From Cyanobacteriota bacterium (GTDB lineage Bacteria; Cyanobacteriota; Vampirovibrionia; Vampirovibrionales; Vampirovibrionaceae): 64,000 nt of DNA. The stretch is from positions 105,933 to 169,932 of the forward strand of contig JAIEMW010000004.1 of NCBI GenBank assembly GCA_019751815.1, written 5' to 3'. The position numbers and the translations under genes were made by a program. Positions 18,189-27,157 of this stretch are shown here, piece after piece. The notes under the pieces were generated by a model. It worked only from the letters and a program-made list of their open reading frames with translations, searched no databases and was not told the origin of the DNA. Position 1 is the first letter of the stretch. Every line of letters starts with the position of its first letter.

Positions 18189-18539
18189 TTAAATCTGAAT
18201 TTGCAGGATTTTGTCGTAAGCCTGAATCACCTTGGTGGCAATTTGAGTTGTCACGTTCACCGCAAGTTCCGCTTTGGCATTGGCAATCATCACATCGTGT
18301 ACATCCACACTACCTGTGGTCACAGCCTCTCGAACCAAGGCATCTGGCTTTTGTAAAACCTGATCCACCTGGCCAATACTGTTCATCATGACCTCTTTAA
18401 AAGAAGCCCCCTGACTTGCAGGAGAGGCAAAGACATTTTGACTGACAGCCCCAATGGCAGACATACCGCCCGATAATCCGCCTGAAAAACCTTCTAGGCG
18501 AGGACCCATACTCAGCTTTGGCACATAACCTTCGTTCAT
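18189..18539 (-). CDS. fliE: Flagellar hook-basal body protein FliE
   Basis: FliE connects the MS ring and export gate to the proximal rod. The 116-residue protein has the family's C-terminal helix pair with DVHDVMIANAKAELA followed by QIATKVIQAYDKILQIQI-type heptads. The N terminus is Gly/Ser-rich and disordered. Gene order flgB-flgC-SLT-fliE-fliF is normal apart from the inserted transglycosylase gene. Confidence 0.93.
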   Translation of the reverse strand: MNEGYVPKLSMGPRLEGFSGGLSGGMSAIGAVSQNVFASPASQGASFKEVMMNSIGQVDQVLQKPDALVREAVTTGSVDVHDVMIANAKAELAVNVTTQIATKVIQAYDKILQIQI

Positions 18540-18560
18540 ATGTTGAATGACTCCTGTCGA

Positions 18561-19175
18561 TTACGCTTGTTTTTCGCGAATGTACATCGCCAAAATATTG
18601 CGGACGTAATTCTGGGTTTCTTTATAGGGCGGAATCCCCCCATGTTTATCCACGGCACCACCACCTGCGTTGTAGGCAGCCAGAGCCAATGGAACATTTC
18701 CGTGGTAGCGAGCCAATAGCCCTTTTAAATGCCGCACCCCGCCAGCGAGATTTTGTTCTGGATCAAGGGGATTCTCAACACCCAAACCTTTGGCTGTTCC
18801 AGGCATCAATTGCATCAAGCCTAAAGCACCGGAACCAGAAACCGCATTGGGGTTAAACCCAGATTCTTGCCGAATGAGTGCCTTGACCAGCGCTGTGTCC
18901 ACCCCGTTTTCACGGGCGTATTTTTCAACACTGGGCATAAAGGCTCGAATACGATCTGCCACCGCTGCAGGGACTGCATCAACCACCTGACTGGGGCGAA
19001 ATGCAGAAGCGTCCATTAAAGAAGAGTTCATGAGCGTTCGTTTAAACCCACCGGAAGTTGCCCCCGTATTGGGTGCTTCCACCGCGCGGAGCATGTTCTC
19101 TAGCTGCGCAGCACGAGCCTCAATAGCAGCAGGACCACTTGTATTCATCAGATTTTGAATCGAAAAGGTATTCAT
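18561..19175 (-). CDS. Soluble lytic transglycosylase (flagellar rod associated)
   Basis: An SLT-type muramidase that cleaves the glycan strands of peptidoglycan. The catalytic Glu is in ALIRQESGFN, followed by GALGLMQLMPGTA, NPLDPEQNLAGG and LALAAYNAGGGAV, the family motif order. It has no obvious signal peptide; flagellar export is possible, as with FlgJ. Its place between flgC and fliE suggests it opens the cell wall for the rod, substituting for the FlgJ muramidase domain. Confidence 0.9.
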   Translation of the reverse strand: MNTFSIQNLMNTSGPAAIEARAAQLENMLRAVEAPNTGATSGGFKRTLMNSSLMDASAFRPSQVVDAVPAAVADRIRAFMPSVEKYARENGVDTALVKALIRQESGFNPNAVSGSGALGLMQLMPGTAKGLGVENPLDPEQNLAGGVRHLKGLLARYHGNVPLALAAYNAGGGAVDKHGGIPPYKETQNYVRNILAMYIREKQA

Positions 19176-19218
19176 TAGATTCGGTACTCACTCATTTTCA
19201 CGACGACTATGGTCTTAA

Positions 19219-19665
19219 TTACTGACCGCGGCCAATTTCTAGGGCTCTATTTGCCATTGCTTTGACAATCCCAATCACAGCCAGATTGGCCTCATAGACT
19301 CTAGATGCCAGTGTGGCGTCTGCCATATCCGCCATTGGATTAACATTTGAGAGCGTTAAATAGCCATTTTTATCGGCTTCTGGATGAGAGGGCATATAGA
19401 TTTTTTTCCCAGGTGTGGGGTCTTCAACCGATCCATTCAAGACAACCCCACCTGGAGAGGCCGAAAGGCCAGATTTTAAGACCCCGCCGCGCATTTGGGA
19501 GATCATATCGTCAAAAGATACATCCTGATTTTCTGAAAGCACAGGCACTTTACGGACATAGTTGGGCGTGCCCAAGTTGGCAATATTGTTGGCATAAATC
19601 TGCAACCGATCGGAGGCGGCACTCATGCCTTGGGCTGCAATGGAAAGAGAACTTTTTAAAGACAT
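19219..19665 (-). CDS. flgC: Flagellar basal-body rod protein FlgC
   Basis: A proximal rod subunit. The N-terminal rod signature includes ASDRLQIYANNIANLGTPNY, and the C-terminal helix carries ADATLASRVYEANLAV. The length of 148 residues is normal. It starts 7 bp downstream of flgB. Confidence 0.94.
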   Translation of the reverse strand: MSLKSSLSIAAQGMSAASDRLQIYANNIANLGTPNYVRKVPVLSENQDVSFDDMISQMRGGVLKSGLSASPGGVVLNGSVEDPTPGKKIYMPSHPEADKNGYLTLSNVNPMADMADATLASRVYEANLAVIGIVKAMANRALEIGRGQ

Positions 19666-19672
19666 CGCTTAC

Positions 19673-20068
19673 TTACCTCCCAACTTGGCTGGCGGTTTTT
19701 AGGCCCGTAAAAATCGTGGTCAGCCGTCGGGTGGCCATCCCGAAAAACAGGTTGTTCTTTTGCATCTCGATCAATTCGTTCTGCAACTTCACTGCACCGC
19801 CCGTGCTGATAGCCTCTTCTGTCACGGGACTTGCCCCCATTTTTTTGGAAAGTGCCGTCTCAAACGGGCTGTTCATATGATTCATTAAGTCTGCAAAGCT
19901 CACCTGCTGAGCCCGATACCCAGGCGTGCTGGCATTGGCAATGTTATTGCTGACAATTTTTTGACGCTCGGATATCGCATTAATCACTTGGACAGAAGGC
20001 AACATATTGGACATTGCCCCGGTTAATGCTTCTAATGGGTTGTAGGGATTTGACATGATATGGCTCAC
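19673..20068 (-). CDS. flgB: Flagellar basal-body rod protein FlgB
   Basis: A proximal rod subunit. The N-terminal part has SERQKIVSNNIANASTPGYR, the rod signature, and the C-terminal helix is amphipathic. The length of 131 residues is normal. It precedes flgC in the operon and follows flgG. Confidence 0.93.
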   Translation of the reverse strand: MSHIMSNPYNPLEALTGAMSNMLPSVQVINAISERQKIVSNNIANASTPGYRAQQVSFADLMNHMNSPFETALSKKMGASPVTEEAISTGGAVKLQNELIEMQKNNLFFGMATRRLTTIFTGLKTASQVGR

Positions 20069-20087
20069 TCCAGATTATTGGTGCCCA

Positions 20088-20795
20088 TTATTGACGCAGA
20101 TTGACTGCCTGACGGTAAATATCGTCTGAGAACTTTACAATCCGTAGGTTGGAGATCATCTGTGCATTCAAACGCAGCATCTGGTCTACTTGGTGGAACA
20201 TGTTGACATTGGTTCGCTCAAGGCAGCCCTGTTTAATCTCAAAGCCCGACTTGATTTGACTGGGATCTCCAGACTCTTTGGTGGCCAACAATTTGTTGTT
20301 ACCCAGCATCTTGAGACCTTCTGGGTTGGCAAACGTGACCAATTTTATTTTTCCGAGAAGCTTTGGGGTTTGCTCCCCTTCGATACGGGCCTGAACTGCC
20401 CCATCTGGCTGGATTAATATCTGTTGGTATTGCAAGGGTAGCTGGATGCCGTCACCCACCAAGTCGCCACGATTCGTCACCAAAAAGCCTTGGCTGTTTT
20501 TTGCGAAACTACCGTCTCGAGTATAAGCCACTGTTCCGTCGGGTTGTGTGACCGGAATAAAGCCATCACCTTTTACGGCAATGTCCAGCTCACGTTTGGT
20601 CACCATCACACTTCCTTGGGTGTAGTCTACCCGAAGTGTTTGAGAGATTACCCCGTCAGGACGAAGGTACTGTTCAAAACGGCGGGCTTTATACCCAGTA
20701 GTATTGTAGTTTGCCACATTGGTGGTCACCTGATCTAAGACTTCCAGGGCCTTGATCCCATTGGTAGAGGCCAGTTGCATAATATGCTGAAGCAT
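20088..20795 (-). CDS. flgG: Flagellar distal rod protein FlgG
   Basis: A distal rod subunit. It has the N-terminal VTTNVANYNTTGYK, the GDGFIPVTQPDG-to-YTRDG core and a C-terminal rod helix with NAQMISNLRIVKFSDDIY. The length of 235 residues is slightly short compared with typical FlgG (about 260), lacking a few loop residues. It is paired with the upstream flgF-like gene. Confidence 0.87.
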   Translation of the reverse strand: MLQHIMQLASTNGIKALEVLDQVTTNVANYNTTGYKARRFEQYLRPDGVISQTLRVDYTQGSVMVTKRELDIAVKGDGFIPVTQPDGTVAYTRDGSFAKNSQGFLVTNRGDLVGDGIQLPLQYQQILIQPDGAVQARIEGEQTPKLLGKIKLVTFANPEGLKMLGNNKLLATKESGDPSQIKSGFEIKQGCLERTNVNMFHQVDQMLRLNAQMISNLRIVKFSDDIYRQAVNLRQ

Positions 20796-20821
20796 TGAGG
20801 TAAGACCTTTCGTTGGTTTAC

Positions 20822-21526
20822 TTACTGGGCTCTGCCCAATTCTTGAATCATGCGCGACATCGTGTCGCTCTGAATAATAAAGAGCTGTCGATTCGCCTCA
20901 AACTGACGTCGCAGCGGGAGAATACTGGTAAACTCCTTGGCCAAGTACACGTTGGAATCTTCCACGTAACCCTGCTTCACATCCACGTCTGAGAGCAGAG
21001 AGCCGTTCATATTGGCAACGGCAATGGTGCCTTGCGAAACCATTTTTCCGGATTTCGCATCAAACACATGGATTTCTCCGTTACTGGAGACAGACAATTG
21101 TTTTTTCAGATCTTTGGGAATAATGCTGAGCTGAAGGGGTTGCCCTGAGGTAGATAGGACCTGTTTTCCGTCCATCGAACGCAGGAAGCCTTGCCGATCA
21201 ATTTGCATGCGCCCGTCACGCGATAGCTCCACAGAGCCCAGTTTATTGAGCCGTTGAAAGTAGCCTTTCATATTGAGCGCCAAATCCAGAGGCTGTTCTG
21301 TCAGTCTTAACCTTCCAACCTCTGTACTAGTAACACTGTCCACCCCATTGGGGCCCAAATGTTCTGCAAAAGAGGTGACCACAGGGTCTTTACGTTGGTA
21401 ACCGGGCATACCGTAATTGGCAATGTTATCTGAGTGGATGTTGAACACAGCCATTTGCGTCACCATTCCCCGAATGGAAACTGTCATGCCGTCATCCATA
21501 GCGCTCACGCGACCACTCAATGTCAT
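20822..21526 (-). CDS. flgF: Flagellar rod protein FlgF/FlgG type
   Basis: A second rod protein of the FlgF/FlgG family. The rod signature is HSDNIANYGMPGYQ, and a core with YFQRLNKLGSVELSRDG and a C-terminal LRRQFEANRQLFIIQSDTM are visible. It is called FlgF because it is more diverged than its neighbour and is the first gene of the operon; an FlgG assignment cannot be excluded. The ATG at 21526 has only a distant AAGGG, and ATG 21499 is a possible start. Confidence 0.8.
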   Translation of the reverse strand: MTLSGRVSAMDDGMTVSIRGMVTQMAVFNIHSDNIANYGMPGYQRKDPVVTSFAEHLGPNGVDSVTSTEVGRLRLTEQPLDLALNMKGYFQRLNKLGSVELSRDGRMQIDRQGFLRSMDGKQVLSTSGQPLQLSIIPKDLKKQLSVSSNGEIHVFDAKSGKMVSQGTIAVANMNGSLLSDVDVKQGYVEDSNVYLAKEFTSILPLRRQFEANRQLFIIQSDTMSRMIQELGRAQ

Positions 21527-21597
21527 ATCGATGCGATGCCCTTCTTAAATCTAACAAGCTGTTGAGAGTGTGTTGATTTTTTTGGCTGTCACAATCG

Positions 21598-21624
21598 ATT
21601 TCGTCGAGAGGTTCATAAAATTTA
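21598..21624 (-). promoter_or_regulatory. Sigma-28-like promoter for the flagellar operon
   Basis: On the minus strand, TAAATTTT is separated by 11 nt from GACGAAAT. The enterobacterial FliA consensus is TAAAGTTT-N11-GCCGATAA, so 12 of 16 positions match. It lies about 75 bp before flgF. A hit by chance is possible in AT-rich DNA. Confidence 0.4.
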
Positions 21625-21645
21625 ACAAATAAAGCACTTCACTCG

Positions 21646-21668
21646 AAAAACTCCCACATTTGGGGGAG
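21646..21668 (-). terminator. Terminator of yajQ
   Basis: On the minus strand, CTCCCCC-AAAT-GTGGGAG forms a hairpin directly followed by five T. It lies about 25 bp after the yajQ stop and before the flagellar promoter region. Confidence 0.7.
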
Positions 21669-21690
21669 AGCCCGAATGAATTCAGTTGTG

Positions 21691-22191
21691 TTACCGGTAG
21701 TTCGTAAACTGAAGGGGGTGTGCCCAATCATCCGTTTTGGTTTTTAAGAGTTGAATCACCGTCTGAAGATCGTCAATACTCTTGGCACTCACCCGTACAT
21801 GATCCCCCTGGATAGACGGCTGCACTTTGAGTTTAGCGTTTTTAATTTCGGCCACAATTTTTTTGGCCAGATCTGTTTCAATCCCCCGTTTCAGTTTTAC
21901 CACTTGCCGAACCGAACCACCCAAGGCGCTCTCAATTTTTCCCGGCTCCAAGATCATGGGGTTGAGTCCGCGTTTAGCCACTTTGGTCGCCAAAATATCA
22001 TAGAGGCTGCTCAGGCTGTACTCGTCTGGACTCAGCATCGTGATTTGCTTTCCCTCATCCAGGGAGAGTTCATTCCCTTTGTCTTTTAAGTCGTAGCGGG
22101 TGTCTACCTCACGTCGTGCTTGATCCAGGGCATTCACCAATTCCTGCTGATCGAAATCCGATACCACATCAAAACTTGCTTCTTTGGCCAT
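21691..22191 (-). CDS. YajQ family nucleotide-binding protein
   Basis: YajQ proteins are about 163-residue two-domain proteins that bind nucleotides, with c-di-GMP binding shown for some members. The N terminus ASFDVVSDFDQQELVNALDQ and the internal KLKRGIETDLAKKI and DHVRVSAKSIDDLQ match the family. The start is ATG 22191, with AAGGAG about 12 nt upstream; the frame continues upstream without support. It diverges from the atp operon. Confidence 0.93.
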   Translation of the reverse strand: MAKEASFDVVSDFDQQELVNALDQARREVDTRYDLKDKGNELSLDEGKQITMLSPDEYSLSSLYDILATKVAKRGLNPMILEPGKIESALGGSVRQVVKLKRGIETDLAKKIVAEIKNAKLKVQPSIQGDHVRVSAKSIDDLQTVIQLLKTKTDDWAHPLQFTNYR

Positions 22192-22234
22192 GGGGGCAAC
22201 ACTCTCCTTATACACTCTATTTTTCGTTTGTTGC

Positions 22235-22264
22235 ATTATAGAGAACATGGACACAGCACTGCAA
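22235..22264 (-). promoter_or_regulatory. Promoter of yajQ
   Basis: On the minus strand, TTGCAG (22264-22259) and TATAAT (22240-22235) are separated by 18 bp. The -10 box lies about 43 bp before the yajQ start. It overlaps the beginning of atpZ. Confidence 0.5.
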
Positions 22265-22411
22265 CTGCTCCTGCCCATGCTGGCAGGATTTTGGCTGGGT
22301 GGCTGGTTATGCCAGACTCTCCAGTGGCCAGCCTGGTTATCCTTGGTATTTGGACTGCTTGGGTTTGCGTTTGGCTTTGCTGCTGTGTATAACAAAACAC
22401 TGCCTAAATAG
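22247..22411 (+). CDS. atpZ: AtpZ/AtpI-like small membrane protein
   Basis: A 54-residue protein with two hydrophobic helices separated by a short polar turn, GFWLGGWLCQ and then LVFGLLGFAFGFAAVY. This is the pattern of AtpZ (ATPase gene 1) proteins, which sit at the head of many atp operons and help assembly or ion uptake of the F0 sector. The start is ATG 22247; the longer frame from 22184 would overlap yajQ. It is 19 bp upstream of the AtpI-like gene. Confidence 0.65.
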   Translation: MDTALQLLLPMLAGFWLGGWLCQTLQWPAWLSLVFGLLGFAFGFAAVYNKTLPK

Positions 22412-22430
22412 ATTTAGAGAAGTTTCCCCA

Positions 22431-22871
22431 ATGCCTGACATGTTTACCAAACTTACCAAATTCGCCCAATTTCCTCTTCTGGAGCCGAATATCAAAGCAA
22501 AAATATTTGTTCTATCGATAGGGACAGGCTTAACGCTCATTCTCCCTGAGATTTTACAAACCAGCTGGCTGTTTGGGCTTGTGCTCGGGATTGTGTATCA
22601 GATCAGTCAGGACATACTCTTACGGCGGCTTAGTCAGAGTAAACTAAATCCTTCATGGACCCCATGGATGTTGATTTTGTCTTTTCTGCGGATGGTGGGA
22701 GGGGCTTATCTCATTGTCTGGGCAAGCCATGGAGATTTTATGAGAAGTACGATTGTCATTTGTGGATTTTTGGGTTACAACCTTGCCATTGGGATAGCAC
22801 CTGCCTTCTTTAAAAGGCAAGCAAACAAACAACACCCAAACACACTCCTGATTAACAAGCGTTCTCCCTAA
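22431..22871 (+). CDS. atpI: ATP synthase I-like protein
   Basis: A 146-residue protein with four hydrophobic segments, matching the size and topology of AtpI, which precedes subunit a in cyanobacterial and many bacterial atp operons and assists c-ring assembly. Sequence identity is low, so the assignment rests on topology and position. The N terminus is basic. subunit a follows 49 bp downstream. Confidence 0.65.
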   Translation: MPDMFTKLTKFAQFPLLEPNIKAKIFVLSIGTGLTLILPEILQTSWLFGLVLGIVYQISQDILLRRLSQSKLNPSWTPWMLILSFLRMVGGAYLIVWASHGDFMRSTIVICGFLGYNLAIGIAPAFFKRQANKQHPNTLLINKRSP

Positions 22872-22920
22872 GTCTATCCGCCCAGTCATCGTTAATAAGC
22901 AACAGGATCTTTATTGCCCG

Positions 22921-23598
22921 ATGGGTCATTTCTGGGAAATTCAACTGTTTGGACTCGATGTCCACTTTAGTACGCTGATTATGGTGTGGGCTGCTATGGC
23001 AGTATTACTTGGGTTTGCCTTTCTTTCCACGCGTCAATTGAGTGTTGTGCCGGGACACACCCAAACAGTGGGTGAACTTTTTTATGATTTCTGCCGGAGC
23101 ATCACCTTTAGCACGGCAGGGGCTCGCGGAGATGGGTACCTCTTTTTTATTGGGTCTTTGTTCTTATTTATCCTGACCGCCAACTTGATGGGTCAATTGC
23201 CACTCAAGCTGATTCACATCCCTCAGGGAGAATTAGTCGCCGGGACAGCCGACTTTTCGACCACGCTGGCACTGGCTCTTTTGTCCGTGATTATGTACTT
23301 TGCCATTGGGTTGAGCCGTAAGGGTTTATCGTACTTTAAGCATTATTTTCAGCCCTTCTGGTGGATGTTACCCCTCAATATGCTGGAAGACATCACCCGC
23401 CCAATGTCTTTATCAATGCGACTTTATTTTAATTTGCTCGTGGGTGAGATTTTGAGCATGCTCACGCTAAAAATTCTCCCTGTGGGTCTGCCCTGTGCAG
23501 TCATCGCCTTTGAACTTTTGGTTGCCCTCATTCAGGCGTATGTTTTTGCACTTCTCAGTGCGGTGTATATCAGTTTGGTGGCAGATGAGCACCATTAG
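22921..23598 (+). CDS. atpB: ATP synthase F0 subunit a
   Basis: The stator proton channel subunit. The essential Arg is in PMSLSMRLYFNLLVGEI, and the last helices carry FELLVALIQAYVFALL, typical of subunit a. The 225-residue length fits a cyanobacterial-type protein. It precedes subunit c by 42 bp. Confidence 0.95.
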   Translation: MGHFWEIQLFGLDVHFSTLIMVWAAMAVLLGFAFLSTRQLSVVPGHTQTVGELFYDFCRSITFSTAGARGDGYLFFIGSLFLFILTANLMGQLPLKLIHIPQGELVAGTADFSTTLALALLSVIMYFAIGLSRKGLSYFKHYFQPFWWMLPLNMLEDITRPMSLSMRLYFNLLVGEILSMLTLKILPVGLPCAVIAFELLVALIQAYVFALLSAVYISLVADEHH

Positions 23599-23640
23599 TT
23601 AGTGTCTTTTTTATTGGATATTTAAGGAAAGGATAACCCG

Positions 23641-23883
23641 ATGGATCTCAGTAGCGCATTATTAGGTGGCCCCTTGGCCGTTGGCTTGGCCAGTATTGGC
23701 CCTGGAATTGGGATTGGTTTATTATCAGCCGCCTTCTTTAACAGTGTGGCCCGCCAGCCTGAAGTTCAAGGCAAATTACAGCCCTTGCTTTTCACCTGTA
23801 TCGCCTTTATTGAACTTCTTGGTCTGCTCGGTTTTGTGGCCTACTTCTTGTTCGCCTTCAAAATTGCCCCCATTGTTCAATAG
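23641..23883 (+). CDS. atpE: ATP synthase F0 subunit c
   Basis: The rotor ring subunit: two helices joined by the polar loop VARQPE, with the ion-binding Glu in FIELLG of helix 2. The Gln and Glu-Ser residues that mark Na+-binding c rings are absent (GIGIG and ELLG instead), so H+ coupling is inferred. AAGGAAAGG precedes the ATG. Confidence 0.97.
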   Translation: MDLSSALLGGPLAVGLASIGPGIGIGLLSAAFFNSVARQPEVQGKLQPLLFTCIAFIELLGLLGFVAYFLFAFKIAPIVQ

Positions 23884-23938
23884 TTGCAATAGTTGCAGTA
23901 AATTCAGTAATATCAGTAATTTATAAGGCTCTTCATCC

Positions 23939-24379
23939 GTGCTCGGTACGACGCTTCTTGTATTCATTAGCTTTGTTCTTTTCATGTTTGCCATGAGAGC
24001 TGCTTTTTTTGAGCCCATTCGTCAAATTAAAGCAGCCCGTGAAGACAAGATCAAAGCGGATACAGATGCGGCACATCAGCTCAAAGCCTCTGCACAAAGC
24101 GTGTCTGAGACCTATCAAGCATCTTTAACAGAGGCTCGAAAGCAAGCCCAGAAGCTGATTATCGAAAGACGTCAGCAGGCCAAGGTGCACGCCGGTGAAA
24201 CCATTGCTGTTGCCAAGCAAACGTTTGCCAGCACATTGGATGAGGCAATGAAGTCTCTCGCTCAGTCTCGAGAAGAAGCCTACCAGTCCCTTCAGTCGGA
24301 CCGAGATCAACTGACACAGCTTGTGGTGAGTAAAATCACCCAAGCCAGTGATAAGATTCCCGCCGGTTCGCATTCGTAA
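23939..24379 (+). CDS. atpG': ATP synthase F0 subunit b'
   Basis: One of two peripheral-stalk b-type subunits: an N-terminal membrane helix, then a long charged coiled coil. It starts at GTG with AAGG about 11 nt upstream. Having b' followed by b is typical of cyanobacteria and other photosynthetic lineages. It has 146 residues. Confidence 0.85.
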   Translation: MLGTTLLVFISFVLFMFAMRAAFFEPIRQIKAAREDKIKADTDAAHQLKASAQSVSETYQASLTEARKQAQKLIIERRQQAKVHAGETIAVAKQTFASTLDEAMKSLAQSREEAYQSLQSDRDQLTQLVVSKITQASDKIPAGSHS

Positions 24380-24404
24380 CCTAAAATAGAAAGTCGTCTG
24401 ATAC

Positions 24405-25007
24405 GTGTTAACTGTGTCCATCCTGATTGCCGAAGCCCCTGTTACTGCTGAGACAGCGGAAACCGCCACTGCTTCGACGCTTGCAACTGAGTCATCAGCT
24501 AGCCACGAAGAAGCAGGACCGACGGGGAATTTCTGGCTCGATTCGAACGTGGTCAACATTGCCGTTATGGTTGTGTTAATGGTTATTCTTGCCAAGAAAT
24601 TTAATGTGGGTGCTGTGTTTACTGAGCGTCGTGAAAAAATTGCCGCTGAAATTAGTTCGCTGGAAGCTCAAAAAAAAGCAGCACAGGCTGAACTAGACGA
24701 TCTGAACCACCGCACACAGAACTTGGAGAAAGAAGTCTCTAGCATTCTCCATGAGGCCCAGCAATCGGCCGAGTCATTGTCAAACAATATTTTGGCGGAA
24801 GCCCAAGCGGAATCGCAGAAAATTGTGGAAAATGCCAAAAAACGGGTTGAGTCCGAGCAAAAATCTGCGCTCCAGGCCTTAGAAAAGCGCTTAATGGATG
24901 ATGTGCTAAATGACGCCAGGCACTTTCTCCTCACCAGACTCAGTCCTGAAGATCAGCACCGTTCTGTGGATGCCTTTATTGGCTCCCTGCCTACGTTAAA
25001 ACAGTAA
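24405..25007 (+). CDS. atpF: ATP synthase F0 subunit b
   Basis: The second peripheral-stalk subunit. It has an Ala/Thr/Glu-rich N-terminal extension of about 40 residues, then one membrane helix near NIAVMVVLMVILAKK and a long coiled coil. The start codon is a GTG (24405 or 24414) without a strong ribosome site. It lies between b' and delta. Confidence 0.9.
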   Translation: MLTVSILIAEAPVTAETAETATASTLATESSASHEEAGPTGNFWLDSNVVNIAVMVVLMVILAKKFNVGAVFTERREKIAAEISSLEAQKKAAQAELDDLNHRTQNLEKEVSSILHEAQQSAESLSNNILAEAQAESQKIVENAKKRVESEQKSALQALEKRLMDDVLNDARHFLLTRLSPEDQHRSVDAFIGSLPTLKQ

Positions 25008-25027
25008 CAGAGTAAGAGTATTCGCCG

Positions 25028-25573
25028 ATGTCCAATCACCTACACAACAGCAAAATAGCCAACCGATACGCCAAAGCACTCTTTGAGATTTCTGCCGCAG
25101 CGGAAGCTGATGCCGTCGTCTTAGAGAGCCTTCAAAACTTTGCGAAAATTGTGGCTGATTGCCCCGATCTCATGAAATTTTTAACCAATCCTGTTATTCC
25201 CTCAGACGAAAAATTGGCCCTGCTGACAGAGCAGTTTAAAGGGAATGTGCCCGAGCACGTTTGGGGTTTACTGCGCCTGCTGCTCCACAATGAGCGCTTT
25301 GGAACCTTGCTGGCAGTGATTGAGCAATTTGAAGCCCTGTATAACAAGCGGCATTTTATTGCCAATGCCCAAGTGACTGCGGCAAGCCCGTTAAATCCCC
25401 AGCAAGAAGAGAAATTGGCCCAACAGCTAGAAAATCTTTTTGGATATAAAACCGTTCGCGTCCAAACCCAGGTGGATCCGGAAATTTTGGGTGGTTTGGT
25501 CGTCAAACTCTCTGATCAAATCATTGATGGCAGCTATGCCGGTAAGCTGGCTGCACTGGCAAAGACTACTTAA
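25028..25573 (+). CDS. atpH: ATP synthase F1 subunit delta
   Basis: Delta links the b stalk to the top of the alpha/beta hexamer. The N-terminal IANRYAKALFEIS and the C-terminal VDPEILGGLVVKLSDQIIDGS are the family landmarks. The length of 181 residues is normal. Confidence 0.96.
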   Translation: MSNHLHNSKIANRYAKALFEISAAAEADAVVLESLQNFAKIVADCPDLMKFLTNPVIPSDEKLALLTEQFKGNVPEHVWGLLRLLLHNERFGTLLAVIEQFEALYNKRHFIANAQVTAASPLNPQQEEKLAQQLENLFGYKTVRVQTQVDPEILGGLVVKLSDQIIDGSYAGKLAALAKTT

Positions 25574-25597
25574 AGACAACGAGAAGGAAATAGTCCG

Positions 25598-27130
25598 ATG
25601 GCGACATTACGCGCAGAAGAAATCAGCTCCGTTTTAAAGGAAAAGCTTACTCGCTTTGAGAGCGAAGTGACTGTCAACAATGTTGGTACCGTCCTTCAAG
25701 TGGGTGACGGGATCGCCCGTATTTACGGTCTTCGCGGTGCGATGGCCGGAGAATTGATTGAGTTTGAAGACGGCCATAACACCATGGGAATGGTGTTGAA
25801 CCTGGAAGAAGACAACGTCGGGGCCGTTATTCTCGGTGAGTACGTCCACATTCAGGAAGGCCAGACGGTCAAATCCACCGGACGTATTGCCTCTGTCCCT
25901 GTCGGAAAATCATTGATTGGCCGGGTTGTTGACCCACTGGGTCGTCCTTTGGATAACAAAGGCGGGATTGATGCTGAAGGCTTTCGCCCTGTTGAAAAGA
26001 AAGCGCCTGGGATTATTAAACGGAAATCAGTTCACCAACCGCTTCAAACCGGTATTACTGCTATCGATTCAATGACACCGATTGGTCGTGGTCAGCGGGA
26101 ATTAATCATTGGAGACCGTCAGACCGGTAAATCAGCCATCGCCATCGACACCATCCTGAACCAGAAAGGTCAGGACGTGATCTGCATTTACTGCGCCATC
26201 GGCCAAAAAAGCAGTTCCGTTGCCCAAATCGTGAAAACACTGGATGACCGCGGGGCTATGGACTACACGATTATTGTTTCTGCCTCTGCCGTTGATCCTG
26301 CCCCGTTGCAGTACCTCGCTCCTTTTGCTGCGGTCTCTATGGGTGAGTTTTTTATGGAACAAGGTAAGCATGTCCTTGTGATTTACGACGATTTGACCAA
26401 GCACGCTTGGGCTTACCGCTGTATGAGTTTGTTGCTTCGTCGTCCACCAGGTCGTGAAGCGTATCCTGGAGATGTGTTCTACTTGCACTCTCGCTTGTTA
26501 GAGCGTGCTGCCAAACTCAGTGACGCTGAAGGCGGGGGCAGTATTACTGCGCTTCCCATTATTGAGACCCAGGCCGGCGATGTCTCTGCTTACATCCCTA
26601 CCAACGTTATCTCCATTACAGACGGTCAAATCTTTTTGGAGTCTGATCTTTTCAACGCCGGTATTCGCCCGGCCATTAACGTGGGTATCTCAGTTTCTCG
26701 GGTTGGTGGTGCGGCCCAAACCAAGGCGGTTAAGTCTGTTGCGGGTAAACTCCGCTTGGATTTAGCGCAGTTTAGAGAGCTCGAAGCCTTTGCCCAATTT
26801 GCCAGCGATCTCGATAAAGCCACCCAAGATCAGTTAAAACGGGGTCAAAAACTGGTTGAATTGCTCAAACAGCCACAATATTCCCCCTTATCTGTCGCTC
26901 AGCAAGTTACTCTATTGTATGCTGGGAACAAGGCCGTTTTGGATTCAATTGACAATGACCGGATTCCCGCCTTTAAAGAGGAGTGGATTGCATACTTGTC
27001 TGCGAATTTGTCTGCCTTAGAAACAAAGCTCAATCATGGTGATAAACTCTCTGATGAAGATGAAAAATCCTTGCTAGAGCACCTCCGCAAATTCAGTGAC
27101 AGCATTTTCTCTGGCACCAGAGCCAGTTAA
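25598..27130 (+). CDS. atpA: ATP synthase F1 subunit alpha
   Basis: The non-catalytic nucleotide-binding subunit of F1. The Walker A motif GDRQTGKS is at residues 172-179, and [16 protein letters not shown] and [11 protein letters not shown] follow in order. The length of 510 residues is standard. AAGGAA precedes the ATG. It is followed by gamma at 27 bp. Confidence 0.98.
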   Translation: MATLRAEEISSVLKEKLTRFESEVTVNNVGTVLQVGDGIARIYGLRGAMAGELIEFEDGHNTMGMVLNLEEDNVGAVILGEYVHIQEGQTVKSTGRIASVPVGKSLIGRVVDPLGRPLDNKGGIDAEGFRPVEKKAPGIIKRKSVHQPLQTGITAIDSMTPIGRGQRELIIGDRQTGKSAIAIDTILNQKGQDVICIYCAIGQKSSSVAQIVKTLDDRGAMDYTIIVSASAVDPAPLQYLAPFAAVSMGEFFMEQGKHVLVIYDDLTKHAWAYRCMSLLLRRPPGREAYPGDVFYLHSRLLERAAKLSDAEGGGSITALPIIETQAGDVSAYIPTNVISITDGQIFLESDLFNAGIRPAINVGISVSRVGGAAQTKAVKSVAGKLRLDLAQFRELEAFAQFASDLDKATQDQLKRGQKLVELLKQPQYSPLSVAQQVTLLYAGNKAVLDSIDNDRIPAFKEEWIAYLSANLSALETKLNHGDKLSDEDEKSLLEHLRKFSDSIFSGTRAS

Positions 27131-27157
27131 GACCACCACAATTGACAGGAACCCGTC

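Noticed and set aside
11065-21526. Type III injectisome instead of a flagellum
   Set aside because: Rod proteins FlgB, FlgC, FlgF and FlgG are present and no injectisome secretin or needle gene is seen.
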